The notes under the pieces were generated by a model, which saw only the letters and a list, made by a program, of their open reading frames with translations, did no database searches and was not told where the DNA came from. Shown in pieces: positions 34,079 through 43,401 of a DNA stretch of 64,000 nt. A program made the position numbers and the translations under genes. Numbering within the stretch: the stretch's first letter is position 1; the number at the start of each line of letters is the position of its first letter. Source of the stretch: Brevibacterium sp. RIT 803. Lineage in GTDB: Bacteria; Actinomycetota; Actinomycetes; Actinomycetales; Brevibacteriaceae. Where the stretch lies: assembly GCF_016892625.1 (NCBI RefSeq), contig NZ_JAFEMW010000001.1, forward strand, positions 310,001 to 374,000, read 5' to 3'.

Positions 34079-34163
34079 AGTTCCATCCTAGTGATCGGGG
34101 CAACAAATAGCCCAGAATCGTGAGGACAATTCCAGAACTGAAATGTGACTCAGATCTATTCTT

Positions 34164-34192
34164 GTTGAACAATCCATGCTAGATTGTCTAAC
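34164..34192. promoter_or_regulatory. Candidate operator of the pxp operon regulator
   Basis: GTTGAACAATC, a 7-nt centre, and GATTGTCTAAC: 11-base arms that are complementary except for two positions. It lies between the divergent GntR gene and the transporter gene. Confidence 0.55.
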
Positions 34193-34281
34193 GCTTCTTC
34201 GATAGTGATACGGACCACCACCGTGGCTGGCTCTCGATCACATCGGGATGCGGACCACATTCCAGGCAACTTGGAGACCCC

Positions 34282-35562
34282 ATGTCACAGCCACAAGAAC
34301 AGACGCCGCACAACCAGGCGCCCGTCGAACAGACAGCGAAGTCCTCGGTCAAGGTCAGCCGCAGCGCGATCCTCGGCGCGATCTTCCTCATGGCCACCTC
34401 GGCGATCGGCCCGGGATTCATCACCCAGACGGCGACCTTCACCGCCCAGATGGGCGCGGCCTTCGCATTCGCCATCTTCATCTCGATCCTCATCGACATC
34501 GCCATCCAGCTCAATGTCTGGCGCATGATCACGTCCTCGGGCAAACGTGCGGCTCAACTCGCCTCCAGCGCCATCCCGGGCACGGGCATCCTCCTGTCCA
34601 TCCTCATCGTCATCGGCGGCCTGGCCTTCAACATCGGCAACATCGCCGGCGGCGGCCTGGGACTCAACGCCCTCCTCGGCATCGACCCGAAGCTCGGCGG
34701 CCTGCTCACAGGCGTGCTGGCCATCGGCATCTTCCTGTTCAAACGCGCAGGCAAGGTCGTCGACACCGTCGTCATGGTCCTCGGAATCGGAATGATCATC
34801 CTCACCGTCATCGTCGCCATCGCCTCCAACCCACCGGTCGGTGAGGCGATCAAGCAGAGCTTCCTGCCCGACACCATCAACTTCGCCACCATCACGACCA
34901 TCGTGGGAGGAACTGTCGGCGGCTACATCACCTACTCGGGAGCCCACCGTTACCTCGACTCAGGCAAGACCGGACCGGAGCATGCTCCCTCCGTGATGCG
35001 CTCGGCACTCACAGGAATCCTCGTCACCGGCGTCATGCGCTACATCCTGTTCCTGGCCGTCCTCGGCGTCGTCGCCTCGGGAGTCGCCCTCGACCTCAGC
35101 GGTCAGGCCGCTAACCCTGCCGGTCAGGCGTTCGCAGCCGTCCTCGGCGATGCCGGAATGCGCATCTTCGGTGCCATCTTCTGGGCCGCGGCACTGAGTT
35201 CGGTGATCGGAGCGGCCTACACCTCGGCGACCTTCCTGTCCGCGTTCTCCAAACGCCTCGGCAAGGGATGGCCGCTGCAGTTGGCCACGGTCGCGTTCAT
35301 CACCGTCTCCCTCATCATCTACCTCGTCGTCGGAACAGCACCGGCGACCCTGCTCGTCTTCGTCGGAGGATTCAACGGACTCATCCTGCCGATCGGCCTG
35401 ACGATCTTCATGTACATCGGCTGGTTCAGGCCTCACCTGCTGCGAGTCGACAAGTACCCCAGGTGGTTGCTGATCATCGGCACCGCGGCAACACTGGTGA
35501 TGTGGTACACGGCCGCCGGATCGGTCGGCCCCATCTTCGCAATGATCGGAATCGGAGGGTGA
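34282..35562 (+). CDS. NRAMP-family transporter without the metal-binding motif (YcsG-like)
   Basis: 426 residues with about 11 membrane segments. It belongs to the NRAMP branch that sits in ycsFGI-kip operons. In true metal transporters, span one carries DPGN and span six MPH. Here span one reads [13 protein letters not shown], with Gly in place of the Asp and no Asn, and I see no MPH in the later spans ([15 protein letters not shown] occupies that region). Divalent metal is therefore an unlikely substrate; 5-oxoproline or a related amide is suggested by the operon. It is the first gene, and pxpA begins right after its stop. Confidence 0.83.
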   Translation: MSQPQEQTPHNQAPVEQTAKSSVKVSRSAILGAIFLMATSAIGPGFITQTATFTAQMGAAFAFAIFISILIDIAIQLNVWRMITSSGKRAAQLASSAIPGTGILLSILIVIGGLAFNIGNIAGGGLGLNALLGIDPKLGGLLTGVLAIGIFLFKRAGKVVDTVVMVLGIGMIILTVIVAIASNPPVGEAIKQSFLPDTINFATITTIVGGTVGGYITYSGAHRYLDSGKTGPEHAPSVMRSALTGILVTGVMRYILFLAVLGVVASGVALDLSGQAANPAGQAFAAVLGDAGMRIFGAIFWAAALSSVIGAAYTSATFLSAFSKRLGKGWPLQLATVAFITVSLIIYLVVGTAPATLLVFVGGFNGLILPIGLTIFMYIGWFRPHLLRVDKYPRWLLIIGTAATLVMWYTAAGSVGPIFAMIGIGG

Positions 35563-35564
35563 CA

Positions 35565-36365
35565 ATGACCGCCACAGATACGAACGCCACCAGCACGGTG
35601 AGCATCGACCTCAACTCGGACCTCGGGGAGAACGTTCCCGACCGCGTCGTCAGCGACGATACGGCGATGCTGGACCTGGTCTCCAGCGCCAACGTCTCGT
35701 GCGGGTTCCACGCCGGCAGCCCCGAGGGCATCCGGGCGACCCTGGCAGCGGCGACGAAGGGCGGGGTCGTCATCGGCGCCCACCCCGGCTATGACGATTA
35801 CGAGGGATTCGGTCGTCGTCCCCTCGACGTTCCGGCAGCGACCCTGCAGGCACAGGTCGAGTACCAGATCGGTGCCCTCCTGGGCCTGACTTCAGCCGTC
35901 GGCGGCTCGGTCGCCTACGTCAAACCCCATGGCGGCCTCTACAACGCCATCGTCCGCGACGAAGCGCAGGCCAAGGTCGTCGTCGATGCGGTCAAGGCCG
36001 TCGATGAGCGCCTCGTATTCCTGGGTCTGGCCGGCAGCGTGGCCAATCGCGTCGCCGCCGAGGCGGGGCTGAATGTGGCGGCCGAGGCCTTCGCCGATCG
36101 CTCCTACAACCCCGATGGCTCTCTGGTCTCGCGCACCGAACCCCACGCAGTGCTGCATGACCCGCAAGCCGTGGCCGCACGCGTGCTCAGGCTCGTCCAG
36201 ACCGGACAGGTCGAGGCCATCGACGGCAGCCTCGTCGATGTCGACGCCCAGTCGATCTGCTTCCACGGCGACAGCCAGGGTTCGATCGACATGGCCCGTG
36301 CCGCACGAGAGCTCCTCGAATCCTCGGGTGTGACGATCGCTGCGTTCGCCGGTGCCGGTCGATGA
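35565..36365 (+). CDS. pxpA: 5-oxoprolinase subunit A (LamB/YcsF family)
   Basis: About 266 residues. Works with PxpB and PxpC to open 5-oxo-L-proline to glutamate at the cost of ATP. The family opening [16 protein letters not shown], the [16 protein letters not shown] and [15 protein letters not shown] motifs and the [10 protein letters not shown] segment are all present; these hold the likely metal-binding Asp and His residues. The ATG at 35565 has GGAGGG upstream; a longer open frame overlaps the transporter and is not used. The next gene overlaps the stop by 4 bp. Confidence 0.95.
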   Translation: MTATDTNATSTVSIDLNSDLGENVPDRVVSDDTAMLDLVSSANVSCGFHAGSPEGIRATLAAATKGGVVIGAHPGYDDYEGFGRRPLDVPAATLQAQVEYQIGALLGLTSAVGGSVAYVKPHGGLYNAIVRDEAQAKVVVDAVKAVDERLVFLGLAGSVANRVAAEAGLNVAAEAFADRSYNPDGSLVSRTEPHAVLHDPQAVAARVLRLVQTGQVEAIDGSLVDVDAQSICFHGDSQGSIDMARAARELLESSGVTIAAFAGAGR

Positions 36366-37186
36366 GCAGCACACCACACACCATCGGAGCGCAGAAGTCG
36401 GCTGGATCAACGACCTCGGCTGGAGCGCAGGCTCGCGAGCGCATCCGGGCCGGGTCCACTGAACCGACCTCGGGTCTGGCTCCTGGTCTGGTTCAGGCCA
36501 ACCTCATCGCGGTCCCTGCCGATTGGGCCTTCGACATGCTGCTCTTCGCCCAACGCAATCCGAAGCCGTGCCCGGTCATCGATGTCCTCGAACCTGGGCA
36601 GGTCGAATCAGCCCTGGCCCCGGGCAGTGACCTGCGCACAGACATTCCCGGCTACAGACTCTGGGAGAACGGGTCGCTCGTCGACGAGGTCGACGACGCC
36701 GGTGCTGCCTGGTCCCAGCATCCCGACCTCGTGTCCTTCCTCATCGGGTGCAGCTTCACCTTCGAGACCGGGCTGCTGGACGCGGGCATCCCGATCCGCC
36801 ACCAGGATGCCGGCCGCAACGTCCCCATGTACTCCACCTCGATCGCCTGTCAGCCCGCCGGTCGGATCCACGGCAACATGGTCGTGTCCATGCGCCCCAT
36901 CCCTGCCCGTCAGGTCGCCGAGGCGGTGCGCATCACCGACCGCTTCCCCGCCGTCCACGGCGGCCCCGTCCACATCGGAGAACCCGAACAGATCGGCATC
37001 ACAGACCTCCACTCCCCCGACTTCGGCGACGCCCCGGCAATCCAGGACGGCGGTATCCCCGTTTTCTGGGCCTGCGGAGTCACGCCCCAACTCGCCATCC
37101 AAGCCTCGGCCCCACCGTTCGCGATCACGCACTCCCCGGGCCGGATGTTCATCACCGATGCGCCGGAAGGCAACTACCGCCAATGA
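36362..37186 (+). CDS. YcsI/DUF1445 family putative hydro-lyase
   Basis: 274 residues. The family is annotated as a putative hydro-lyase and shares its fold with the N-terminal part of mammalian D-glutamate cyclase, an enzyme linking D-glutamate and 5-oxo-D-proline. Typical segments are [53 protein letters not shown] and [11 protein letters not shown]. An N-terminal extension of about 35 residues is Ser/Ala/Gly-rich and variable. It lies between pxpA and the pxpBC fusion with 4-bp overlaps on both sides, so a step in 5-oxoproline chemistry, perhaps the D-isomer, is likely. Confidence 0.85.
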   Translation: MSSTPHTIGAQKSAGSTTSAGAQARERIRAGSTEPTSGLAPGLVQANLIAVPADWAFDMLLFAQRNPKPCPVIDVLEPGQVESALAPGSDLRTDIPGYRLWENGSLVDEVDDAGAAWSQHPDLVSFLIGCSFTFETGLLDAGIPIRHQDAGRNVPMYSTSIACQPAGRIHGNMVVSMRPIPARQVAEAVRITDRFPAVHGGPVHIGEPEQIGITDLHSPDFGDAPAIQDGGIPVFWACGVTPQLAIQASAPPFAITHSPGRMFITDAPEGNYRQ

Positions 37187-38832
37187 TCGACAACCTCGAC
37201 TTCCACACTGCCTCTCGCCGTCATCTCCTCGTCGAATGCCCGAACCTGGCCTCGACGATGCACCTGCATCAAGCGCTGGAGGCAGCCGAGCTCGTCGGCG
37301 TCGACGAACTGGTCCCCGCCGCCCGAACCGTGCTCATCCGCTTCAATCCGGCCCGCACCTCGGCGCCGGATCTTGCCGACCGGATCCGCGGTCTCGAGCA
37401 CACGGGGACGGACTCCGCCGAGCCCCGTGAGGTCACGATCGACGTCCACTACGACGGTGAGGACCTCACCGAAGTGGCTGATCTTCTGTCGCTGTCGACC
37501 GCCGAGGTGATCACCCGGCATCAGCGTGCAAGCTGGCAGGTCGCGTTCTCCGGATTCGCCCCCGGATTCGGCTACCTGGCCGGTGACGATCCGATCTTCG
37601 ACGTTCCCCGCCGGTCCTCACCGCGCACCCGTGTGCCCGTCGGAGCTGTGGCCCTGGCCGGGGAATTCACCGGCGTCTACCCTCGTGCCTCCCCCGGCGG
37701 CTGGCAGCTCATCGGGCGCACCGACGCCACACTCTGGGACCTCGATCGCGAACCGCCGGCCCTGTTCGTCCCCGGGACCATCGTGACCTTCCGGGAGGCG
37801 AAGCGGGAATCAGTCACGGTCGCTGAGGCAAGCGCAAAATCCTCGTCGTCGCAGAAGGAAACACCTGCGCAGCCGGACAGAGTCGCATCGGCGCATGCCT
37901 TCACGGTCATATATCCCGGACTCCAGCTGCTCATCCAGGACCTCGGACGGCCCGGCTTCGCCGCCATGGGAGTCTCAAGCGCCGGAGCCGCCGACCGTTC
38001 AGCGCTGCAGGCCGCCAACCGCCTCGTCGGCAACGCCGAGACCACGGCCGGGCTGGAGAACTTCGGAGGTGGGGCGAAGCTGGCCATCGCCGGTGCCGGT
38101 GTGGCCGCTGTGACCGGCGCGTATGCCTCGATCACCGTGACATCTGCCGACGGTGCCGTGTTTCGGCACCACCCCGGCGAGGCCTTCTCACTGGACAACG
38201 GGGACGAACTCGAACTCGGCATGACCGAGCGCGGAACCCGAGCCTATATCGCCTTCCGGGGCGGGATCGAGACGGAGATCGCACTGGGCAGCGCCTCGGC
38301 CGATACCCTGGCCCATCTCGGCCCGGCACCACTGGAACCGGACACGACGGTTGCCCTCGGTCGACCGGAGTCGGCACCCCACCTCGTCGATCCGGCCCGC
38401 GGCTCAGGCCACGAACGGCATCTGCCCGCACCGGGAGAGACCATCGAGATGTCGGTGACCTTGGGACCGCGTGGTGACTGGTTCACCTCGGCAGGAGTCG
38501 AGACTCTGCTGGGCCAGGAGTGGACGGTCACCCACGAATCCGATCGCGTCGGGCTCAGGCTCGCCGGCGTCGTCCCACTCGAACGCGCCCGCACCGGTGA
38601 GCTGCCCAGCGAGGGCGCTGTCACCGGGGCACTGCAGGTCCCGCCGAACGGACAGCCTGTGCTCTTCGGCCCCGACCACCCGCTGACCGGCGGCTATCCG
38701 ATCATCGCCAGCGTCGATGACACGGACCTGGCAGCACAGCTGGCACCCGGGGTCAAGATCCGCTTCGTCACCGACGACCCTCGACAGAACGACGCCGACC
38801 ACACACACGACTCACCGGAGAACGGACACTGA
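37183..38832 (+). CDS. Fused 5-oxoprolinase subunits B and C (PxpB-PxpC; KipI-KipA type)
   Basis: About 549 residues. The first 215 match PxpB/KipI (allophanate hydrolase subunit 1 fold: [50 protein letters not shown]). After a disordered linker (about 215-240, Ser/Gln/Pro-rich) the rest matches PxpC/KipA ([28 protein letters not shown] and [14 protein letters not shown]). In E. coli these are separate genes; here one chain. The same two domains form the carboxyltransferase part of urea carboxylase, which matters because a biotin carboxylase-BCCP gene follows 3 bp later. Start ATG overlaps the previous stop by 4 bp. Confidence 0.92.
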   Translation: MIDNLDFHTASRRHLLVECPNLASTMHLHQALEAAELVGVDELVPAARTVLIRFNPARTSAPDLADRIRGLEHTGTDSAEPREVTIDVHYDGEDLTEVADLLSLSTAEVITRHQRASWQVAFSGFAPGFGYLAGDDPIFDVPRRSSPRTRVPVGAVALAGEFTGVYPRASPGGWQLIGRTDATLWDLDREPPALFVPGTIVTFREAKRESVTVAEASAKSSSSQKETPAQPDRVASAHAFTVIYPGLQLLIQDLGRPGFAAMGVSSAGAADRSALQAANRLVGNAETTAGLENFGGGAKLAIAGAGVAAVTGAYASITVTSADGAVFRHHPGEAFSLDNGDELELGMTERGTRAYIAFRGGIETEIALGSASADTLAHLGPAPLEPDTTVALGRPESAPHLVDPARGSGHERHLPAPGETIEMSVTLGPRGDWFTSAGVETLLGQEWTVTHESDRVGLRLAGVVPLERARTGELPSEGAVTGALQVPPNGQPVLFGPDHPLTGGYPIIASVDDTDLAAQLAPGVKIRFVTDDPRQNDADHTHDSPENGH

Positions 38833-38835
38833 ATC

Positions 38836-40578
38836 ATGCCGAAGATCCTCATCGCCAACCGCGGCGAAATCGCCGTCCGCGTCATCCGCGCCTGCTCCCA
38901 CTACGGCCACACATCGGTCGCCGTCTACGCCGACCAGGACCTCGAAGCCATGCACACCCAGCTGGCCGATGAGGCCTACTCCCTGCCGGGATCCAGTGCG
39001 GCCGAGACCTACCTCAACATCGACGCGATCATCGCCGCGGCCAAGAAGTCGGGGGCCGATGCCGTTCATCCCGGGTACGGATTCCTGTCCGAGAACGCCG
39101 AATTCGCTGCTGCGGTCGAGGACGCGGGCCTCATCTGGATCGGACCGACCGCGGACACGATCATCGCGCTCGGGGACAAGGTCACCGCCCGCCAACTGGC
39201 CCAGAAGGTCGGCGCCCCGCTGGCCCCGGGCATCGACCGGCCGCTCAAGGACGCCGGCGAGGTTGAGGCCTTCGCGGCCGAACACGGACTGCCGATCATC
39301 ATCAAGGCAGCCCATGGTGGGGGCGGGCGCGGAATGAAGATCGTCCATGACCTCGCCGAGGTCGCCGACGCCTTCGAATCGGCCACCCGTGAGGCTGTGG
39401 AGGCCTTCGGACGCTCCGAGTGCTTCGTTGAGAAGTTCTTAGAGCGTCCCCGCCACGTCGAGGTCCAGATCGTCGGCGACGGCCAAGGACGCGTCGTGGC
39501 CGTCGGCGACCGCGACTGCTCGGCCCAGCGCCGCAATCAGAAGCTCATCGAGGAAGCACCCGCCCCCGGGCTCAGCGCCGATCAGCGCGAGCGCCTGCAC
39601 CGTTCGGCCGAGGCCATCTGCGCCGAGGTGAACTATAGGGGTGCTGGCACCGTCGAGTTCCTGCTGGCCGCCGACTCCACGATGACCTTCCTTGAGGTCA
39701 ACACCCGTCTCCAGGTCGAACACCCCGTGACCGAGGCGGTCTCCGGTGTCGATCTCGTCGCCGAACAGTTCCGCATCGCCTTCGGCCAGGGGCTGTCGCT
39801 GCCGTCGACTCCCGAGCCCAGTGGGCATGCCATCGAACTGCGCATCAACGCCGAAGACCCGGGACGCGGCTTCCTGCCCACTCCGGGCCGCATCGATACC
39901 CTGACTGTGCCGGGTGGCCCCGGGGTGCGCTGGGACGCTGGTGTCCGTGCCGGTGACAGCGTACAACCGGCCTTCGACTCCTTGTTCGCCAAGCTCATCG
40001 TCCACGGACCCGACCGTGATTCTGCGATCGCGCGCACGGTCACTGCTGCCAAGGAACTGCACGTTCAAGGGCCTGCCACGGTGCTTCCCTGCTCGCTTGA
40101 GATTCTCAGGGATCCGGCGTTCACCGGAGCCGAGCTGGGCGTCCATACCCAGTGGATCGAATCCGAGCTCCTCCCCCGCATGACGACGCAGGACCGGCCG
40201 GCACCGATTCCCGAGTCCTCGCTGCAACGCTTGGACATCGAGATCGACGGCAGACTCACCCGGCTCGGACTGCCGACTGCGCTGCTGGCTGGACTGGGCA
40301 CCGCCGGCGGCGCTGGCAACGATTCTGCCAGTGCTATCGGTTCGGACGGATCTGAGGGAGGCGCTGCGGATGGGGCCGTGAGCGCTCCAGTGCCCGGCAA
40401 CCTCGTCGACTATCTCGTCGCCGACGGTGCTGAGGTGGCCGAGGGCGACGATGTCGCTGTGCTGTCGGCGATGAAGATGGAGACCCGGGTGCAGGCACCG
40501 GCGGCAGGTGCCCTGAAGCAGGTGGCGAAGGTCGGCGACATGGTGGCTGTCGGTGAGGTCATCGCTCGCATCGGGTGA
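38836..40578 (+). CDS. Biotin carboxylase with C-terminal biotinyl domain
   Basis: 580 residues. ATP-grasp biotin carboxylase (1-450) with HPGYGFLSENAEFA, the Gly-rich loop KAAHGGGGRGMKIV, RDCSAQRRNQKLIEEAPAP and EVNTRLQVEHPVTEAV. A Gly/Ala/Ser-rich linker (about 480-515) leads to a biotinyl domain with the biotin lysine in SAMKMET at about residue 546. No carboxyltransferase gene of the acyl-CoA type is near. The carboxyltransferase-like PxpB-PxpC fusion ends 3 bp upstream, so together they could form a biotin-dependent complex. An acyl-CoA carboxylase role with distant partners cannot be excluded. Confidence 0.9.
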   Translation: MPKILIANRGEIAVRVIRACSHYGHTSVAVYADQDLEAMHTQLADEAYSLPGSSAAETYLNIDAIIAAAKKSGADAVHPGYGFLSENAEFAAAVEDAGLIWIGPTADTIIALGDKVTARQLAQKVGAPLAPGIDRPLKDAGEVEAFAAEHGLPIIIKAAHGGGGRGMKIVHDLAEVADAFESATREAVEAFGRSECFVEKFLERPRHVEVQIVGDGQGRVVAVGDRDCSAQRRNQKLIEEAPAPGLSADQRERLHRSAEAICAEVNYRGAGTVEFLLAADSTMTFLEVNTRLQVEHPVTEAVSGVDLVAEQFRIAFGQGLSLPSTPEPSGHAIELRINAEDPGRGFLPTPGRIDTLTVPGGPGVRWDAGVRAGDSVQPAFDSLFAKLIVHGPDRDSAIARTVTAAKELHVQGPATVLPCSLEILRDPAFTGAELGVHTQWIESELLPRMTTQDRPAPIPESSLQRLDIEIDGRLTRLGLPTALLAGLGTAGGAGNDSASAIGSDGSEGGAADGAVSAPVPGNLVDYLVADGAEVAEGDDVAVLSAMKMETRVQAPAAGALKQVAKVGDMVAVGEVIARIG

Positions 40579-40580
40579 GG

Positions 40581-40610
40581 CTGACCTGTGTCCTGGTCTC
40601 GGACTAGAGT
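40581..40610 (+). promoter_or_regulatory. Promoter of bcp
   Basis: CTGACC (40581-40586), an 18-nt spacer and TAGAGT (40605-40610), leaving a 5' leader of about 45 nt before the ATG at 40663. Confidence 0.5.
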
Positions 40611-40662
40611 GGTCTGTGAACTGAGAACTTCGGAGAAGTTCCGAACGAGAAGAGGAGACACT

Positions 40663-41136
40663 ATGCCACGTCTGTCAGTCGGCGACACCGCACCGGATTT
40701 CACCCTGTCCAATCAGGATGGGAAGTCCGTGACCCTCAGCGAATTCAAGGGACAGCGGGTTGTCGTCTACTTCTACCCTGCTGCCATGACTCCCGGCTGC
40801 ACGACCGAGGCCTGCGACTTCCGTGATTCGCTTTCGGCGCTGTCTGCTGCCGGACTGGTTGTTCTGGGCATCTCGCCGGACAAGCCGGAGAAGCTGAAGA
40901 AGTTCGCGGAGAAGGAGGGGCTGAACTTCGACCTTCTCTCCGACCCCGACAAGTCCATGATGGAAGAGTGGGGCGCCTTCGGGGAGAAGAAGAACTACGG
41001 CAAGGTCGTCCAGGGCGTCATCCGCTCGACGCTCGTCATCGATGCTGAGGGCGCCGTTGAACTGGCACAGTACAACGTCAAGGCCACCGGTCATGTGGCT
41101 CGTGTGCGCAAGGCCTTGGGCATCGACGCCGCCTGA
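40663..41136 (+). CDS. bcp: Thioredoxin-dependent thiol peroxidase (peroxiredoxin Q/BCP)
   Basis: About 157 residues. Reduces hydrogen peroxide and organic peroxides. The peroxidatic Cys46 and resolving Cys51 lie in TPGCTTEACDFRD, the five-residue spacing of the atypical two-Cys BCP class; Thr43 and the later Arg of IRSTLVID complete the site. The ATG at 40663 has AGAGGAGA 6 nt upstream, and the longer frame is not used. It has its own promoter and stands alone between the pxp operon and tRNA-Leu. Confidence 0.95.
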   Translation: MPRLSVGDTAPDFTLSNQDGKSVTLSEFKGQRVVVYFYPAAMTPGCTTEACDFRDSLSALSAAGLVVLGISPDKPEKLKKFAEKEGLNFDLLSDPDKSMMEEWGAFGEKKNYGKVVQGVIRSTLVIDAEGAVELAQYNVKATGHVARVRKALGIDAA

Positions 41137-41199
41137 CCGGCTGCGTTATCTGATCGTTTCAGCATCGCGCCCTCGTCCTGCTAATCTTGAGGACGTCGC

Positions 41200-41281
<82 letters not shown>

Positions 41282-41295
41282 CAGAGCGGAGAACG

Positions 41296-41336
41296 GCCTC
41301 TGGTTCGGGAAATATCCTCCCGGCCAGGGGCTTTTT
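41296..41336 (+). terminator. Rho-independent terminator of tRNA-Leu
   Basis: An imperfect stem pairing GCCTCTGG... with ...CCAGGGGC (with G-U pairs) is followed by TTTTTC, 15 nt after the tRNA. Confidence 0.8.
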
Positions 41337-41415
41337 CACATACTCTTGCAGTACATGTCGCCTTGCGGCGCTCACATGTCACCCCGCAGAACTATAAGGA
41401 AAGGCCCGGACAGTC

Positions 41416-41880
41416 ATGGCAGATTCGTCGACCACTTCCGTTCGCCCTGTTGACTCGGCAGACGAGGCTCGCTGGCGTGAGCTCTTCCGCGGCTACCGCG
41501 AGTTCTATCACCTGCCGGAATCCGAGGACATCGTCTCCCGGGTGTGGGGCTGGCTCATGGATACAGCACACGAATGCCAAGGCCTGGTCGCCGAGGCGGA
41601 TGGCCGCATCGTCGCAATCGCGGACTTCCGGAGATTCTCGCGTCCGTCGACCGGCACGGTCGGTCTCTGGCTCGATGACCTCTTCACCGATCCTCAGGCC
41701 CGCGGAACAGGATCCGGACGTGCGCTCATCGCCCGTCTTCAGGAGATCGCCGCGGACGAAGGGCGTTCGGTCGTCCGCTGGATCACTGCCGACGACAATG
41801 CTCAAGCTCAGGTGCTCTATGACAAGGTGGCGACGAAGACCAACTGGCTCACCTACGATGCGAAGCCGAAGGAAGCATAA
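41416..41880 (+). CDS. GNAT-family N-acetyltransferase
   Basis: 154 residues of the GNAT fold: an N-terminal strand-helix-helix (DEARWRELFRGYREFYHL), the acetyl-CoA loop DPQARGTGSGRALIARL on motif A, and NAQAQVLYDKVATKTNWLTY at the end. The acceptor substrate is not readable from sequence. The ATG at 41416 follows AAGGAAAGG. The gene is convergent with the DinB-like gene beyond it, 33 bp away. Confidence 0.88.
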   Translation: MADSSTTSVRPVDSADEARWRELFRGYREFYHLPESEDIVSRVWGWLMDTAHECQGLVAEADGRIVAIADFRRFSRPSTGTVGLWLDDLFTDPQARGTGSGRALIARLQEIAADEGRSVVRWITADDNAQAQVLYDKVATKTNWLTYDAKPKEA

Positions 41881-41913
41881 GGACGAAGTTTCTCAAGCGT
41901 CTGTGCGCGGACC

Positions 41914-42543
41914 TCAACTCATGCGAGTTCGCAGTTTTTCGGCGCCTTCGCCCTCAAGCAGCGAAGCGAAGTCCGGACGTCCCGCCATCGCCATCACCAG
42001 ATCCAGGAGCCTGCCTCTGACCGCCGGTCCGCTTCCGACCCTGAAGTCAGCATCGTCTGCGACGAGAGTCAGCCCTTTGACGAGGGTCCTGCTGTTGACG
42101 GCGAAGTCCTTCGCGGCGTAGAAGCGAGCGACCTCAAGGACTGCGCTGGGGTCGGGAGTCAGAGTCAGCCCGAGTGGCCGGGCGATGTCCTGAGAGTGGA
42201 CGATGACCTCGCCGAGGAACGCAGGATAGTCCTTCGTCGGTACGATCGTGGCCGTGATGCAGGTGCGGAAGATCCCCAGAGCCTCTTCCGGCGACCTCCC
42301 TCGGAACCTGGCCAGGAGTCGGGAATTGTGCCGGTCAGCGTTGAATCCGGCGGCGGCGATGCTGCGAATCCACGCCCACCTGCCCGTGTTCGCCGCCGCG
42401 CTGAGATGGGCAACGACCTCGTCGACTGACCAGGCCGAACACAGCGTGTCAGCGCTCCACTGGTCAGACTCGAGCGTCTCCAGCAGTTTGACCAAGCGGG
42501 CACGTTCGGCATGGATGAGTGTCCAAAAGTCTGATTCCCTCAC
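41914..42543 (-). CDS. DinB-like / mycothiol-dependent maleylpyruvate isomerase-family protein
   Basis: About 209 residues. It matches the actinobacterial TIGR03083-type family: SDFWTLIHAERARLVKLLE, then CSAWSVDEVVAHLSAAA with the metal-ligand histidine, and EVIVHSQDIARPLG with a second histidine. These proteins are DinB-fold metal enzymes often using mycothiol. The substrate is unknown. I chose the GTG at 42543 (GAGG 8 nt upstream); the open frame extends further only by overlapping the regulator gene. It probably shares a transcript with that regulator. Confidence 0.82.
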   Translation of the reverse strand: MRESDFWTLIHAERARLVKLLETLESDQWSADTLCSAWSVDEVVAHLSAAANTGRWAWIRSIAAAGFNADRHNSRLLARFRGRSPEEALGIFRTCITATIVPTKDYPAFLGEVIVHSQDIARPLGLTLTPDPSAVLEVARFYAAKDFAVNSRTLVKGLTLVADDADFRVGSGPAVRGRLLDLVMAMAGRPDFASLLEGEGAEKLRTRMS

Positions 42544-42565
42544 AGCGGGTGCCTCACATTCAAGG

Positions 42566-43330
42566 TCAGTCGCCGAGCCCGAGGCCGACGAACATCTCTC
42601 GACGCAGAGCGTCCACGTGTATGCGTGCGATATCGACGGCCGCCATCGGATCATGGGCGCGAAAGGCGGCAACGAGACGGGCATGATGGTCGCGGCCCTC
42701 ATCGAGCTGTTCCTGCGGATAGGGAACGAAGTACCTGGTCAGCGCCTCATAGCAGGCGAGATAAGTCGGCACTTCCGGAAGGCCGCTGATCTCGGCGCAC
42801 AGGCGGTGGAAGCGAGTGTCGGGGATGTGGTGCTCGTGCCAATCGGCGGCGTTCTTCGACTGCCGAATGAGATCGTCGAGTTCATCGCACTGTGCCGCCG
42901 TCGCTCGCTGTGCGGCTGCAACGACGATCGCACTCTCCATCAGGCTGCGCTGATCGATGAGCCGGAGGATCGACTGCTCGTCGGCCCGATAGGCCGTGAC
43001 CGATGAGTCATTGAGCGCCGGTGGATCGTCGGCAACGAAGGTTCCGCCCCCGCGCCCTCGACGGCGCACCAGGACTCCATCGTCGACTAGGCTCTCCAGG
43101 GCACGGCGCGCGGTGATGTGACTGACCTCGAGGCCACCGGCGATGAGCTCAGTGCGGGGAAGCTTGCTTCCCGGCGCCAACAGCGCATGCTCGATCGACA
43201 GGAGAACTCGAGCTCGGACAGTGTCGACGGCTGAGAGCCGTGTGACCGCCGCAGATCCCGGAGCCGTGAACAGGGCCTGGTCAACCTCATGGGTCTCCCG
43301 GTTCGAGGCACGCGAATTTTTTCCCGCCAT
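42566..43330 (-). CDS. GntR-family (FCD) regulator, divergent from the amidase gene
   Basis: 254 residues: winged helix at about 35-100 (LPRTELIAGGLEVSHITARRALESL, wing RRRGRGGGTFV) and an FCD domain at about 120-245 with DTRFHRLCAEISG and DHHARLVAAF giving likely metal ligands. It faces the nitrilase-family gene across 71 bp that contain two TGATCAAA boxes spaced 22 bp apart, a probable operator. It likely controls the amidase and APC permease that follow. Confidence 0.87.
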   Translation of the reverse strand: MAGKNSRASNRETHEVDQALFTAPGSAAVTRLSAVDTVRARVLLSIEHALLAPGSKLPRTELIAGGLEVSHITARRALESLVDDGVLVRRRGRGGGTFVADDPPALNDSSVTAYRADEQSILRLIDQRSLMESAIVVAAAQRATAAQCDELDDLIRQSKNAADWHEHHIPDTRFHRLCAEISGLPEVPTYLACYEALTRYFVPYPQEQLDEGRDHHARLVAAFRAHDPMAAVDIARIHVDALRREMFVGLGLGD

Positions 43331-43361
43331 GTGTTGAGTCTATCGGCTCACAAGTTTATAG

Positions 43362-43391
43362 TGATCAAAATGAACACTTATGTTGATCAAA
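43362..43391. promoter_or_regulatory. Direct TGATCAAA repeats, candidate operator
   Basis: TGATCAAA at 43362-43369 and again at 43384-43391, start-to-start 22 bp, so on the same helix face. They lie between the divergent FCD regulator and the nitrilase-family gene; the second one runs into the ribosome binding site. Confidence 0.5.
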
Positions 43392-43401
43392 GGAGCTGCC
43401 G

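Noticed and set aside
38836-40578. Simple assignment as acyl-CoA carboxylase alpha subunit
   Set aside because: The domain order fits, but no beta subunit is near and the operon is for 5-oxoproline, so the substrate was left open.
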